Origin: Bacillota bacterium
GTDB lineage: Bacteria > Bacillota > Clostridia > Christensenellales > Aristaeellaceae
Direction of reading: 5' to 3'
Assembly (NCBI GenBank): GCA_023396045.1
Contig: JAEWXD010000038.1
Location: 1-50,086 of the forward strand
DNA length: 50,086 nucleotides
The notes below the pieces were generated by a model. The model had not been told where the DNA came from and did not search any database. It worked only from the letters and a program-made list of their open reading frames with translations. The translations under genes and the position numbers were made by a program. Positions 1 to 7,841 of this stretch are shown here, piece by piece. How positions within the stretch are numbered: the stretch's first letter is position 1; each line of letters begins with the position of its first letter.

Positions 1-155
1 ATACATACTACTTCTTCTATGCCAGCTTGTACGGCATCGTAAATAGAATAATCTAATATAATATTTCCTTCATTATCTACGGGATCAATTTGTTTTAATC
101 CACCATAACGGCTACCCATACCTGCAGCCATAATTAACAAAATCGGTTTTTTCAT
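1..155 (-). CDS. Sugar-phosphate nucleotidyltransferase, N-terminal part (cut by window edge)
   Basis: The first 51 codons are visible; the gene runs off the left edge. The N-terminus carries the nucleotidyltransferase signature MAAGMGSRYGG-LKQ at residues 9-21, a GT-A-fold loop that binds the NTP, followed by a short acidic stretch. This fits enzymes that make NDP-sugars from sugar-1-phosphates, but the substrate cannot be told from this fragment. The ATG at 153-155 lies 3 bp after the stop of the sugar permease, on the same strand, so it is probably the last or a late gene of the sugar transporter operon. Confidence 0.75.
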   Translation of the reverse strand, partial: MKKPILLIMAAGMGSRYGGLKQIDPVDNEGNIILDYSIYDAVQAGIEEVVC

Positions 156-158
156 AAA

Positions 159-1040
159 TCAGCCTTTCACACCGCCGCCTGTAACACCGGCAATGATTTT
201 TTCAGATAGGAATATGTATAAAATAAATGTAGGTAAGAATACAATAATTACACCGGCAAATAACCCTGCCCAGTCGCCTGTGGTTTTCATAGCGCTGATA
301 ATGTTGTATAAGCCAACAGCAACAGGTCTTTGTTTATCACCGCTTGCAAAAATTAAAGACATAAAGTATTCATTCCAAATATTAATAAAGTTAAATATAG
401 AAACAGTAATAATACCGGGTTGGGCAAGCGGCAACATAATGCGCCAAAATGTCATAATCGGGCTGCAACCGTCAATGGCAGCTGCCTCTTCATAAGAACG
501 AGATAAGTTGCTAAAGAATGTAAGCAAGAAAATCGTTGTGTATGGTACATTGATACCAACATATAAAAATATCAATAATAAACGAATGGTAATATCTTGG
601 TTTAACAATTGTAAGTAGGTTACGCTACCAAATAATGGCAAAATAATCATTACCACCGGCACACCCATTGCTGCCACAAAGCCACTTTGAATGGTTTTGT
701 TCAGCTTAAATTTAAAACGCGATAGAGCATAGGCGGCAGGAGAAGCAATTAAAACCAATAACAATGTAGATACAACGGAATATATCAATGAGTTTGTAAA
801 AAATACAGATACATTGCTTGTTTTCCATGCTTTTACATAGTTTTCAAAATGCAAACCGGTAGGCAAGCGTAAGGTTTGGCCCTTAAATATTTCTCTGGTT
901 GTTGCAAAGCTGGCCATCAGTATCCAGCCCACCAAGATAAAGGTAAACGCAACCCATAATATCAAAATAATATAGGCTGGGCTTAAACTCAATTCTTTGC
1001 GCCAATTCACTTTTTCTACAAGTTGTTTTCGTTTTTGCAT
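159..1040 (-). CDS. Carbohydrate ABC transporter permease, MalG type (CUT1)
   Basis: Inner-membrane permease of 293 aa with six predicted hydrophobic segments. The cytoplasmic EAA loop (about residues 184-203, EEAAAIDG then LPLAQPG) is the contact site for the ATPase. Length and order match MalG-type subunits of CUT1 sugar importers. It follows the MalF-type permease by 11 bp and shares its operon with the binding protein. No ATPase gene is present in this cluster, so a shared MsmX-like ATPase elsewhere is likely (inference). The transported sugar is unknown. Confidence 0.9.
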   Translation of the reverse strand: MQKRKQLVEKVNWRKELSLSPAYIILILWVAFTFILVGWILMASFATTREIFKGQTLRLPTGLHFENYVKAWKTSNVSVFFTNSLIYSVVSTLLLVLIASPAAYALSRFKFKLNKTIQSGFVAAMGVPVVMIILPLFGSVTYLQLLNQDITIRLLLIFLYVGINVPYTTIFLLTFFSNLSRSYEEAAAIDGCSPIMTFWRIMLPLAQPGIITVSIFNFINIWNEYFMSLIFASGDKQRPVAVGLYNIISAMKTTGDWAGLFAGVIIVFLPTFILYIFLSEKIIAGVTGGGVKG

Positions 1041-1051
1041 GTGTCGCCTCC

Positions 1052-1957
1052 TTAGAATTCAAGCTCATCATCTTTGATAAGCAAATTGGTAATGGTAAAT
1101 ATTGCTACTACAATTAAAGCAAGCAGAACGCCAACTGCAGAGGCTACACCATAGAATCGTTCGGTAACTACCATAGAGCCACCAAAGGCTTGCATATACA
1201 TGTATACCATGGGGGTAATAACTTGCCTGCTTACATTTACAGAGGAGAACAATTGGCTCCAAATAAAGAAACCTGCGCTGGTAATAGACCACATGGTTAT
1301 ATTGGTTTTAAATACACCTTTTAGTAATGGCAAAGTAATGTAGAAAAATTGTTTGGGTTTAGTTGCGCCATCTAATGTAGAGGCTTCATAGAAATCTTGA
1401 GGTATTTTTTCAATACCGCTGGAGAAAATGAGCATGTGGTAGCCAACCATACCAAAGCAATATGCAAATAGCAATGCCCAAAATAAATTTTCAGGGCTTG
1501 TCCACTGAATTTTTGCCATAGTTTCCCAACCAATGGTTTTAAAAAAGCCGGTAAGCAAACCGAATTTGGTATTAAATACATATTGTTGCCACATGGTTGC
1601 AAGTGCAACTGCACTAATAATGTTTGGCATATATATAACAGCCCTAAAGAATTTTTTAAAACGAATGCCACTGTTTAGAAATACTGCAAAAAGCAGTGCT
1701 AAACCCATAACAACAATACCGCCAATAGCCCAAATACGAAAAATATTCCACATAGAATCCTGGAACAGTTGGGTTTTAATTAAGGTTTTAAAATTATCCA
1801 AACCAACGAATTCCCAAGAAGCATAAGCAGCTGTTACATTTTCTACTTTGTGCAAGCTCATCAATGCAGTGCGTATAATGGGGTATACAAATATGAGTAC
1901 AAAAAAGATAAGTGCCGGTGTTAAAAATGCAACCAGCATACCTGTGTGTTTTTTCAT
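1052..1957 (-). CDS. Carbohydrate ABC transporter permease, MalF type (CUT1)
   Basis: Membrane protein of 301 aa, the partner of the MalG-type permease. Hydrophobic segments start near residues 8, 75, 107 and 160, with more toward the C-terminus. The EAA loop (about residues 190-212, YEASTLDGA then ITLPLLKG) is well conserved. The short N-terminus, without the extra segments of E. coli MalF, is normal in Firmicutes. A TTTCCTCC (plus-strand reading) just upstream of the start gives a good ribosome site. It is separated from the binding-protein gene by a 120-bp spacer holding a strong stem-loop. Confidence 0.9.
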   Translation of the reverse strand: MKKHTGMLVAFLTPALIFFVLIFVYPIIRTALMSLHKVENVTAAYASWEFVGLDNFKTLIKTQLFQDSMWNIFRIWAIGGIVVMGLALLFAVFLNSGIRFKKFFRAVIYMPNIISAVALATMWQQYVFNTKFGLLTGFFKTIGWETMAKIQWTSPENLFWALLFAYCFGMVGYHMLIFSSGIEKIPQDFYEASTLDGATKPKQFFYITLPLLKGVFKTNITMWSITSAGFFIWSQLFSSVNVSRQVITPMVYMYMQAFGGSMVVTERFYGVASAVGVLLALIVVAIFTITNLLIKDDELEF

Positions 1958-2032
1958 GTTTCCTCCATAATTCAGGCGATAGAAAAATCAATACATTTAT
2001 TATTGATTTTATGTAGCGTCTGAACATTATTG

Positions 2033-2067
2033 TTAGAGGGAGCAACCCTAAGAATTGCTCCCTCTAA
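2033..2067 (-). promoter_or_regulatory. Strong stem-loop between binding-protein and permease genes
   Basis: A perfect 13-bp inverted repeat (2033-2045 with 2055-2067, arms TTAGAGGGAGCAA) with a 9-nt loop follows the stop of the binding-protein gene. No T-run follows on the minus strand, so it looks like an RNA-stabilising or processing hairpin rather than a full terminator. Such elements usually keep the binding-protein mRNA in excess over permease mRNA. A second AT-rich 9-bp inverted repeat lies at 1986-2009. Confidence 0.6.
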
Positions 2068-2078
2068 ACTAAGTTGCA

Positions 2079-3317
2079 TTATTTTGCTGCTGCTTCTAAA
2101 GCTGCTACAAATTCTTCAGCTGTTGCTGTACCGCCAAACAATTTTTGTACTTGTTCGCGAATAATAGGTGCCATATCATTGTTTGCCAATAAACCGGCGC
2201 CCCAGCTATAACGTTTGCTAATTTGTGGGAACATAACTTTAACGTCAGCCAATTGTGCAGGCCATTCTTCTACTTCAGTAGAAGCAGGGATGCCCAAGGA
2301 TTCTTGAGAAAGCATAGCATCAAATTCACCTTTGGTGATGTATTTGATAATTTCAAATGCTTCTTCGGCTACTTTAGAATCTTTGTTAATTGCTAATACT
2401 TGTGCGCCAAAGTTAGCGGCTTCAATACCATCTACGCCGCCTTCTACTGCAGGATATGCAGCAGCGCCCCATTGGAATTCTTCGCCGGCCAAATCGCGAA
2501 TTTCGTTTGGTAGCCAAGAACCGTTAAGGTACATAGCAGCTTCACCTAAAGCAAATTCGCCGTTTTGGTTGGTTGGCCATACTGCAGATGCAATACTTGC
2601 AGAGAATAAGCCTTTTTTAGCCAATTCTTCAAAATCTTGTGCAGCTTTTAATACTTCTGGTGTTTCTGCCCATAGGCCTTCGTTAACTACTTTAATAACG
2701 CCTTCTTCACCTAAGTATCTGGCCAATTGGTAACCATAGAGAATTTCAATGTAAGCATCATCGGCTGTTAAAGGTGTAACGCCGGATTCTTTGATTTTTT
2801 CAAGAGCAGCTACAAATTCAGGCCATGTAGCAGGAATTGCTTCTACGCCAGCATTTTTCACCAATTCTTTGTTGTAGAAAAGGTTGAAAATAAATGGTTG
2901 GTAAGGAATGCTCTTTAATTCGCCGCCTGCAACGTTGCGAACTGCGCTCATCAAAGCAGCGTTTGCTGTTTCTTCATAGTTTGCAGCTTTGCTTAATTCT
3001 TCTAAGTTCATTAAGTATTTGCTCCAAGTACCATTTACACGGTCAATGTCTTCGTCAAATAAGTCAACTTGTTGGCCGGCAGAAAGAGCTGGTTCCAAAC
3101 CTTGACGTTGGCCATCACGGCCTTTGAATTGTAAGTCAACTTCGTTGCCTGTAGCTGCTACATAAGCATCAACTGCTTTTTGAATTACTTGGCCTTGTGG
3201 TTCAGCTGCGTTCCACATGCTCCAGTATACGATTTTTTTGCCTTCAGCAAAGGAAATAGTAGCACTTAAGCTTAATACCATTGCCAATACCAATGCGATA
3301 GATAACAATTTTTTCAT
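2079..3317 (-). CDS. Extracellular sugar-binding protein of the ABC transporter
   Basis: Family 1 extracellular solute-binding protein, 412 aa, normal length. Residues 1-24 form a Sec signal peptide (KK, then a hydrophobic core, then ISFA before EGKK) with no lipobox cysteine, unlike most Gram-positive binding proteins. The mature part starts with the typical IVYWSMWNAAEP strand and ends rich in alanine and glutamate. It is first in the operon and has its own promoter at 3367-3395, with AraC-like direct repeats just upstream. It delivers an unknown sugar or oligosaccharide to the two permeases. Confidence 0.9.
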   Translation of the reverse strand: MKKLLSIALVLAMVLSLSATISFAEGKKIVYWSMWNAAEPQGQVIQKAVDAYVAATGNEVDLQFKGRDGQRQGLEPALSAGQQVDLFDEDIDRVNGTWSKYLMNLEELSKAANYEETANAALMSAVRNVAGGELKSIPYQPFIFNLFYNKELVKNAGVEAIPATWPEFVAALEKIKESGVTPLTADDAYIEILYGYQLARYLGEEGVIKVVNEGLWAETPEVLKAAQDFEELAKKGLFSASIASAVWPTNQNGEFALGEAAMYLNGSWLPNEIRDLAGEEFQWGAAAYPAVEGGVDGIEAANFGAQVLAINKDSKVAEEAFEIIKYITKGEFDAMLSQESLGIPASTEVEEWPAQLADVKVMFPQISKRYSWGAGLLANNDMAPIIREQVQKLFGGTATAEEFVAALEAAAK

Positions 3318-3366
3318 CTGTTAATCCTCCGTTTTTTATTGTTGTTTTATAACAACTTTTATCCAT

Positions 3367-3395
3367 ATATTACATTATTTTTAGTGAATAGTAAA
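3367..3395 (-). promoter_or_regulatory. Promoter of the sugar ABC transporter operon
   Basis: On the minus strand there is TTTACT (3390-3395) and TAATAT (3367-3372) with a 17-bp spacer, about 50 bp before the binding-protein start. The weak -35 box and the repeats immediately upstream fit an activator-dependent promoter. Confidence 0.6.
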
Positions 3396-3404
3396 GTCTA
3401 AATA

Positions 3405-3435
3405 TTCCGCAAAATTAGTAATATGTTCCGCAAAA
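3405..3435. promoter_or_regulatory. Two direct repeats 21 bp apart, probable AraC-family operator
   Basis: TTCCGCAAAA occurs at 3405-3414 and again at 3426-3435, a 21-bp period or two helical turns. AraC-family proteins, with two helix-turn-helix units per monomer, typically bind this kind of tandem site. The proximal repeat ends 9 bp upstream of the transporter -35 box. The adjacent divergent gene codes for an AraC-family regulator. Confidence 0.6.
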
Positions 3436-3459
3436 TACAACTAAATTTGTTAAAAAATA

Positions 3460-3487
3460 TTGAAATTACTTATAATATATATATAAT
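3460..3487 (+). promoter_or_regulatory. Promoter of the AraC-family regulator gene
   Basis: TTGAAA (3460-3465) and TATAAT (3482-3487) with a 16-bp spacer. Transcription would start near 3494, which excludes the upstream in-frame ATG at 3423 and supports the start at 3510. Confidence 0.6.
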
Positions 3488-3509
3488 TGTATTCAAAGGT
3501 GGTGGAAAT

Positions 3510-4340
3510 ATGTTTAACCCGAAGGGATATAAAAAATTAGCAAAATTGATGGATAATCTCTATATATGCAGTGGTGTAAAATTTGCCCTTATGGCAGATA
3601 ACTCTATAGAATATTATACATCTTCCTTTAAAACAGACTTTTGCAGTTTAATTCAACAGCATCCCGTTGGCATAAATAAATGTAAACATTGTGATAAACA
3701 ATATATTGATATCGTGAAAAAACAGAAAAAAGCCATAGTGTATCGTTGCCATGCAGGTATTATCGAAGTTGCGGTTCCGGTGTTGGAAGATGGAAAAGTT
3801 GTTTCTACTATATTATTTGGCCAAATTTTAGACGATACGCATAGAGAAGTGCAATGGTCAAGAACAGAAAAATTACTTAGCTGGGTAGAAGATCTTACAG
3901 AATTTAAAAATGCATTTATGCGTTTAAAACGTTTAAATTCCCGCCAAATTTCTGCATATCAGGAAATTGTAGATAGCTGTATTAGCGAAGTGCGCTTAAG
4001 CAACATTGTAGAAGGTTTGCAAACAGATGATTTTGTAAAGTTAGAGAGCTTTATACAATCCCATTATGCACAAGACGATATATTAAGCAAAGCTTGTTCC
4101 ACTTTAGGTTGGGGTAAAACTAAAATCTATAATATGTGTAAAGAACATTATCAATTGAGCTTTGGCAAAGTGGTGCTACAAAAACGTTTATACGAAGCAG
4201 CGAATTTAATTTGCAGTACAAATCTTCCCATTTACTATATAGCAGAAATTGTTGGTGTTAAAGATTTTAATTATTTTACGAAGTTATTTAAAGCGCAATT
4301 TGGTCTTAGCCCTCGTGCATATAAAAAACAACAACTATAA
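3510..4340 (+). CDS. PocR-domain AraC-family transcriptional regulator
   Basis: 276 aa, two domains. The N-terminal PocR-type sensor (about residues 8-130) has the family's cysteines at 45, 58, 61 and 80 (CKHC at 58-61, YRCHAG near 78-83) and a conserved IPV/GQIL-like strand. The C-terminal AraC DNA-binding domain (about 175-276) ends in the classical IAEIVGVKDFNYFTKLFKA and GLSPRAYK helices. The start at 3510 is preferred because AGGTGG precedes it and the promoter lies at 3460-3487. It is divergent from the sugar ABC operon, so it most likely activates that operon when a small-molecule ligand binds (inference). Confidence 0.85.
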   Translation: MFNPKGYKKLAKLMDNLYICSGVKFALMADNSIEYYTSSFKTDFCSLIQQHPVGINKCKHCDKQYIDIVKKQKKAIVYRCHAGIIEVAVPVLEDGKVVSTILFGQILDDTHREVQWSRTEKLLSWVEDLTEFKNAFMRLKRLNSRQISAYQEIVDSCISEVRLSNIVEGLQTDDFVKLESFIQSHYAQDDILSKACSTLGWGKTKIYNMCKEHYQLSFGKVVLQKRLYEAANLICSTNLPIYYIAEIVGVKDFNYFTKLFKAQFGLSPRAYKKQQL

Positions 4341-4473
4341 AAATTCATATAAAAACATTGCATTAAATATATAGTTTTTTCAGAAAAATCAAACTTTTTT
4401 CCTTGTTTTATTATAAATTTAGCTTGTTATTGCAAAAAAATATAAAAAATATACAATTTAATTCGTTTTTATA

Positions 4474-4502
4474 TTGCTAAATTCAAATCTATCGTTTACA
4501 AT
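4474..4502 (+). promoter_or_regulatory. Likely promoter of the brnQ-type gene
   Basis: TTGCTA (4474-4479) and TACAAT (4497-4502), 17-bp spacer, 47 bp before the GTG start. The rest of the 4341-4548 gap is AT-rich with no ORF or hairpin that I can support. Confidence 0.45.
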
Positions 4503-4548
4503 GTAGGTACCTAAAAATATTCATATTATTTCTAAAGGAGAACTTAAG

Positions 4549-5850
4549 GTGCGTAAACAAAATAAGGATGTTTTAATTGCTGGCCTTATGCTATTTGCAA
4601 TGTTTCTTGGTGCGGGGAATGTTATTTTTCCACCCTATGTAGGTGTACAAACAGGAAGCCGTTGGTTGCTGGCAGCCGTAGGCTTTTTAGTTACAGGTGC
4701 AGGTTTACCATTAATTGGTATACTTTCTGTTAGTAAAACTGGTGGCGAAGCCGATGGTATGTGCCAGCGTGCATGGCCGGTTTTAGGCAAAATCCTTAAT
4801 GTAACCATTTTGTTAATGATTGGGCCTTTGTTTGCTATTCCTCGTACAGCTGCAACCACTTGTGAAATGAGTGTATTGCCGTTTTTACCGGTGGGTGTAA
4901 ATACAAAAATTGTTTTTGTTGTCGTATCTGCCATTTTCTTTTTATTAACTTACTTTTTAACGCGATCCAGTTCTGAAGGTTTAGATAAAATTGGCAGTAT
5001 TTTATCTCCGCTCTTAATAATATTTTTATTTATTACCATCATCATTAGTATTGTAAAACCAATTGGCAGCCCTGTAAATGGTAAAGTCACAGAAAATCTT
5101 TTTTATTATGGTGTTATTAATGGTTACCAAACAATGGATGGTATCGGCTCTATTGTAATGGGTGGCGCAGTAGCTTTCTTTATTCAAAAGAAAGGTTATA
5201 ATAAGGAAGAAACGATTTCCATGTTACCTAAGAGTGCACTTATTGCCGGTATTTTATTGGGCTGCGTGTACCTTGGTTATGTTTGGATTGGTGCTTCTGG
5301 TAGCGCAAACTTAATGAATTTTACAGATAGAACACAAATGCTAAGCCATGCATCTTATATGGTAGCAGGTCCATTTGGAAAAATTCTGTTAGCTTTAATT
5401 ATTTTCTTTGCTTGTTTAACTACTTCTTCTGGTTTGGTAATTACTTTCTCAGAATATTTTGCTGGCCTCAGTAAAGGCAAAATTAGCAGAAAAAATATTA
5501 CGCTAATTGCTATCATATTTAGTTTTGTTATTTCTTTGGTTGGGGTAGAGGGTATTATTAAACTATCTGTGCCTGTACTTGAAATCATTTATCCATTGGT
5601 TGTAACATTGATTATTTTAAACTTATTTACCAACCAAATTAAGTCGGATTATGCTTTCCGTGGCGCTATGATTGGTGTTATCATTTTACTGCCTGCTTTT
5701 GCGTTAAAGTATATTCCATTTACAGCAGATTTTGTGAATGACTTATTGTCTAAATGTCCGCTTGGCAAACAAGGCTTTGCATATATTCCGTTTGCTGTTG
5801 GCGGTTTTATAGTAGGCTATATAGTAGATAAAATAAAAAAACAAAAATAA
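4549..5850 (+). CDS. brnQ: Branched-chain amino acid carrier, BrnQ/LIVCS family
   Basis: 433 aa with about twelve hydrophobic segments and the family N-terminus (LFAMFLGAGNVIFPP at about residues 15-30), typical of LIVCS carriers that import Leu, Ile and Val with Na+ or H+. The start is GTG at 4549, with AAAGGAG 9 bp upstream. It ends about 75 bp before the glycine riboswitch RNA, on the same strand and without a clear terminator, so some readthrough into the glycine operon is possible. Branched-chain amino acids would serve as Stickland electron donors while glycine is the acceptor, which fits the position (inference). Confidence 0.88.
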   Translation: MRKQNKDVLIAGLMLFAMFLGAGNVIFPPYVGVQTGSRWLLAAVGFLVTGAGLPLIGILSVSKTGGEADGMCQRAWPVLGKILNVTILLMIGPLFAIPRTAATTCEMSVLPFLPVGVNTKIVFVVVSAIFFLLTYFLTRSSSEGLDKIGSILSPLLIIFLFITIIISIVKPIGSPVNGKVTENLFYYGVINGYQTMDGIGSIVMGGAVAFFIQKKGYNKEETISMLPKSALIAGILLGCVYLGYVWIGASGSANLMNFTDRTQMLSHASYMVAGPFGKILLALIIFFACLTTSSGLVITFSEYFAGLSKGKISRKNITLIAIIFSFVISLVGVEGIIKLSVPVLEIIYPLVVTLIILNLFTNQIKSDYAFRGAMIGVIILLPAFALKYIPFTADFVNDLLSKCPLGKQGFAYIPFAVGGFIVGYIVDKIKKQK

Positions 5851-5891
5851 GTAAAAAATTGTGAAAAAATAGTGTATTATTTATCAAAGTA

Positions 5892-5900
5892 TGCTATAAT
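5892..5900 (+). promoter_or_regulatory. Extended -10 promoter of the glycine reductase operon
   Basis: TGC followed by TATAAT (5892-5900) is a perfect extended -10 element. There is no good -35 at 17 bp, which such promoters can do without. Transcription would start near 5907, some 20 nt before the riboswitch. Confidence 0.6.
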
Positions 5901-5926
5901 TATAAATGAATTTATAGAAGTATTAA

Positions 5927-6137
5927 GATGCTGGGCGGGAGAGAGCAGAAATAGCCGCCGAAGATGTAAGTAATTGGGATTAGTCACCTTGTTATGAAAC
6001 TTTCAGGCAAAAGGACCGGCAGTGGAATACACTCTGAAAAGCGTACGCACCGAAGGAGCAATATGCATAGCATAGAATCTCTCAGGTTTATGACAGGGGA
6101 AGACTACTCATTTTATTTGTGTTGTCATTCCCTTTTT
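5927..6137 (+). promoter_or_regulatory. Tandem glycine riboswitch with terminator switch
   Basis: Two consecutive gcvT-type glycine aptamers. The first (about 5931-6016) shows GCCGCCGAAGA and CTTTCAGGCAAAAGGAC. The second (about 6032-6099) shows CACCGAAGGAGCAA and TCTCTCAGGT. P1 of aptamer 2 pairs CTCTG (6032-6036) with CAGGG (6094-6098). The same GGGG run also forms a terminator stem: 6096-6104 pairs with 6124-6132 (9 bp, one mismatch), followed by TTTTT. Glycine binding should stabilise P1, block the terminator and turn the operon on. This fits genes that consume glycine. Confidence 0.93.
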
Positions 6138-6151
6138 ATTATGGAGTTATC

Positions 6152-6526
6152 GTGAAAAAGATTTTAATTACCAATAACAAAGATGTTGTTGCGCAAGAAT
6201 ATAAAAATTGCCAAATACAATATTTTGAAAAAACTTTGATGCAAATGCTATATCATGCGCGTGATATGGTGCATTGCGGGCATGTGCTTTTATCTCACCC
6301 TTTGTGTGGTAGTTTAAAACCAAACGAAACACCTTACAAAAGCATTTTACTCAGTGAAGCAAAAAAAACTTCTATAGACCATTTTTCTTTGGAAATTATG
6401 GAAAGTGCTATTAAAAAAGCGGAGAATTTTCCGCCAAAACCCAGGCATATTACCGAAAAAAATCATCAAGATTTTCGCTTGATTGATAAATGCCTGATTG
6501 AATCTGCTTTAAACAGCGATGTTTAA
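6152..6526 (+). CDS. grdX: GrdX, small protein of glycine reductase operons
   Basis: 124 aa. It starts at GTG 6152, with GGAG 5 bp upstream; the upstream ORF extension lies inside the riboswitch terminator and is unlikely to be translated. The N-terminus VKKILITNNKDVV, the central RDMVHCGHVLLSHPLCGSL and the following KPNETPYKSI match the GrdX family, found only at the front of glycine, sarcosine and betaine reductase clusters. Its function is not established. It is the first gene behind the riboswitch and lies 25 bp before grdE. Confidence 0.85.
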   Translation: MKKILITNNKDVVAQEYKNCQIQYFEKTLMQMLYHARDMVHCGHVLLSHPLCGSLKPNETPYKSILLSEAKKTSIDHFSLEIMESAIKKAENFPPKPRHITEKNHQDFRLIDKCLIESALNSDV

Positions 6527-6551
6527 AAATATATTTTAGGAGGACTTGCCT

Positions 6552-7832
6552 TTGAAACTGGAATTGGGTTATATCAATATTAGCAATATTGAGTTTGCTC
6601 AAGAAAGTTGTGTTAAAGATGGCACTTTGTATGTAGATACAGCCGCTTTAAAACAAATCGTTCTTGAAGACGAATCTATTGCCGATGTTGCATTTGAAAT
6701 CGCAAAACCTGGCGAATCTGTGCGTATTACTCCCGTGAAAGACGTTATCCAACCACGCGTTAAAGTAAGTGGTAACGGTGGCGTATTCCCTGGCGTAATT
6801 AGCAAAGTAGACACTGTCGGTGAAGGCAGAACCCACGTATTACGTGGTATGGCTGTTATTACAGCTGGTAAAATCGTTGGCTTCCAAGAAGGTATTATTG
6901 ATATGTCTGGCCCTGGCGCAGACTATACACCTTTCTCTCAGCTCAACAACTTAGTAGTAGTTTGTACACCAAAAGAAGGTATCGTTTCCCACGAATATGA
7001 ACGCGCAGTTCGTATGGTTGGTTTGAAAGTTGCTACCGCAATTGGTGAACTTGCAAGAGAACTCACCCCTGATGAAGTAGAAACTTTCGAAACCAAAGGT
7101 TTGAAAGATAGTATGGCAGAATATCCAAATCTTCCACGCGTTGCTTATGTTCAAATGCTTCAAAGTCAAGGCTTGTTGCACGACACATATGTATACGGCG
7201 TAGATGCTAAGAAAATCTTACCTACTATGCTCTACCCAACAGAAATTTTTGATGGTGCCATTATCAGCGGTAACTGCGTTTCCGCATGTGATAAAAACAC
7301 TACCTATCACCATCTCAACAACCCAGTAATTCATGACCTTTACAAAGCACATGGCAAAACCTTGAACTTTGTTGGTATGATTATTACTAACGAAAACGTT
7401 TACTTGGCAGACAAACAAAGAAGTAGCGATGCTACTGCAAAACTTTGTGAATTCTTACAATTAGACGGTGCTATCGTATCTCAAGAAGGTTTTGGTAACC
7501 CAGATACCGACTTAATTATGAACTGCACAAAAATTGAGAAAAAAGGCATCAAAACTGTAATTATTACAGACGAATATGCTGGTCAAGACGGCAAGAGCCA
7601 ATCTTTGGCAGATGCTGATCCGCTTGCAACAGCTGTAGTTACAGGTGGTAACGCCAACCAAGTAATCACTTTACCTAAAATGGATAAAGTAATTGGTATG
7701 ACAGATTACATCGATGTAATTGCTGGTTCCCACGCTGGATCTTTGGCAGCAGATGGTACCATCACAGCAGAATTGCAAGTTATTACCGGCGCAACAAACG
7801 AACTTGGCTTTAATAAGTTAAGCGCAAGATAG
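6552..7832 (+). CDS. grdE: Glycine reductase protein B, alpha/beta proprotein
   Basis: 426 aa proprotein of the substrate-specific protein B. I chose the TTG at 6552 because it gives the family N-terminus (KLELG) and lies 8 bp from a GGAGG. The TTG two codons upstream sits too close to that site. Cys242 in GNCVSACDK (codon at 7275) is the conserved residue at which the precursor is cut to leave a pyruvoyl group that binds the glycine amine. GESVRITPVKDVIQPR and GIIDMSGPGADYTPFS are strongly conserved family blocks. It acts in the cytoplasm with GrdB. Confidence 0.95.
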   Translation: MKLELGYINISNIEFAQESCVKDGTLYVDTAALKQIVLEDESIADVAFEIAKPGESVRITPVKDVIQPRVKVSGNGGVFPGVISKVDTVGEGRTHVLRGMAVITAGKIVGFQEGIIDMSGPGADYTPFSQLNNLVVVCTPKEGIVSHEYERAVRMVGLKVATAIGELARELTPDEVETFETKGLKDSMAEYPNLPRVAYVQMLQSQGLLHDTYVYGVDAKKILPTMLYPTEIFDGAIISGNCVSACDKNTTYHHLNNPVIHDLYKAHGKTLNFVGMIITNENVYLADKQRSSDATAKLCEFLQLDGAIVSQEGFGNPDTDLIMNCTKIEKKGIKTVIITDEYAGQDGKSQSLADADPLATAVVTGGNANQVITLPKMDKVIGMTDYIDVIAGSHAGSLAADGTITAELQVITGATNELGFNKLSAR

Positions 7833-7841
7833 GAGGATACA

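Noticed and set aside
3423..3509. Longer N-terminus for the PocR/AraC regulator starting at 3423
   Set aside because: It would begin inside the operator repeat and upstream of the predicted promoter, without a ribosome site, and the extra 29 residues do not belong to the PocR domain.
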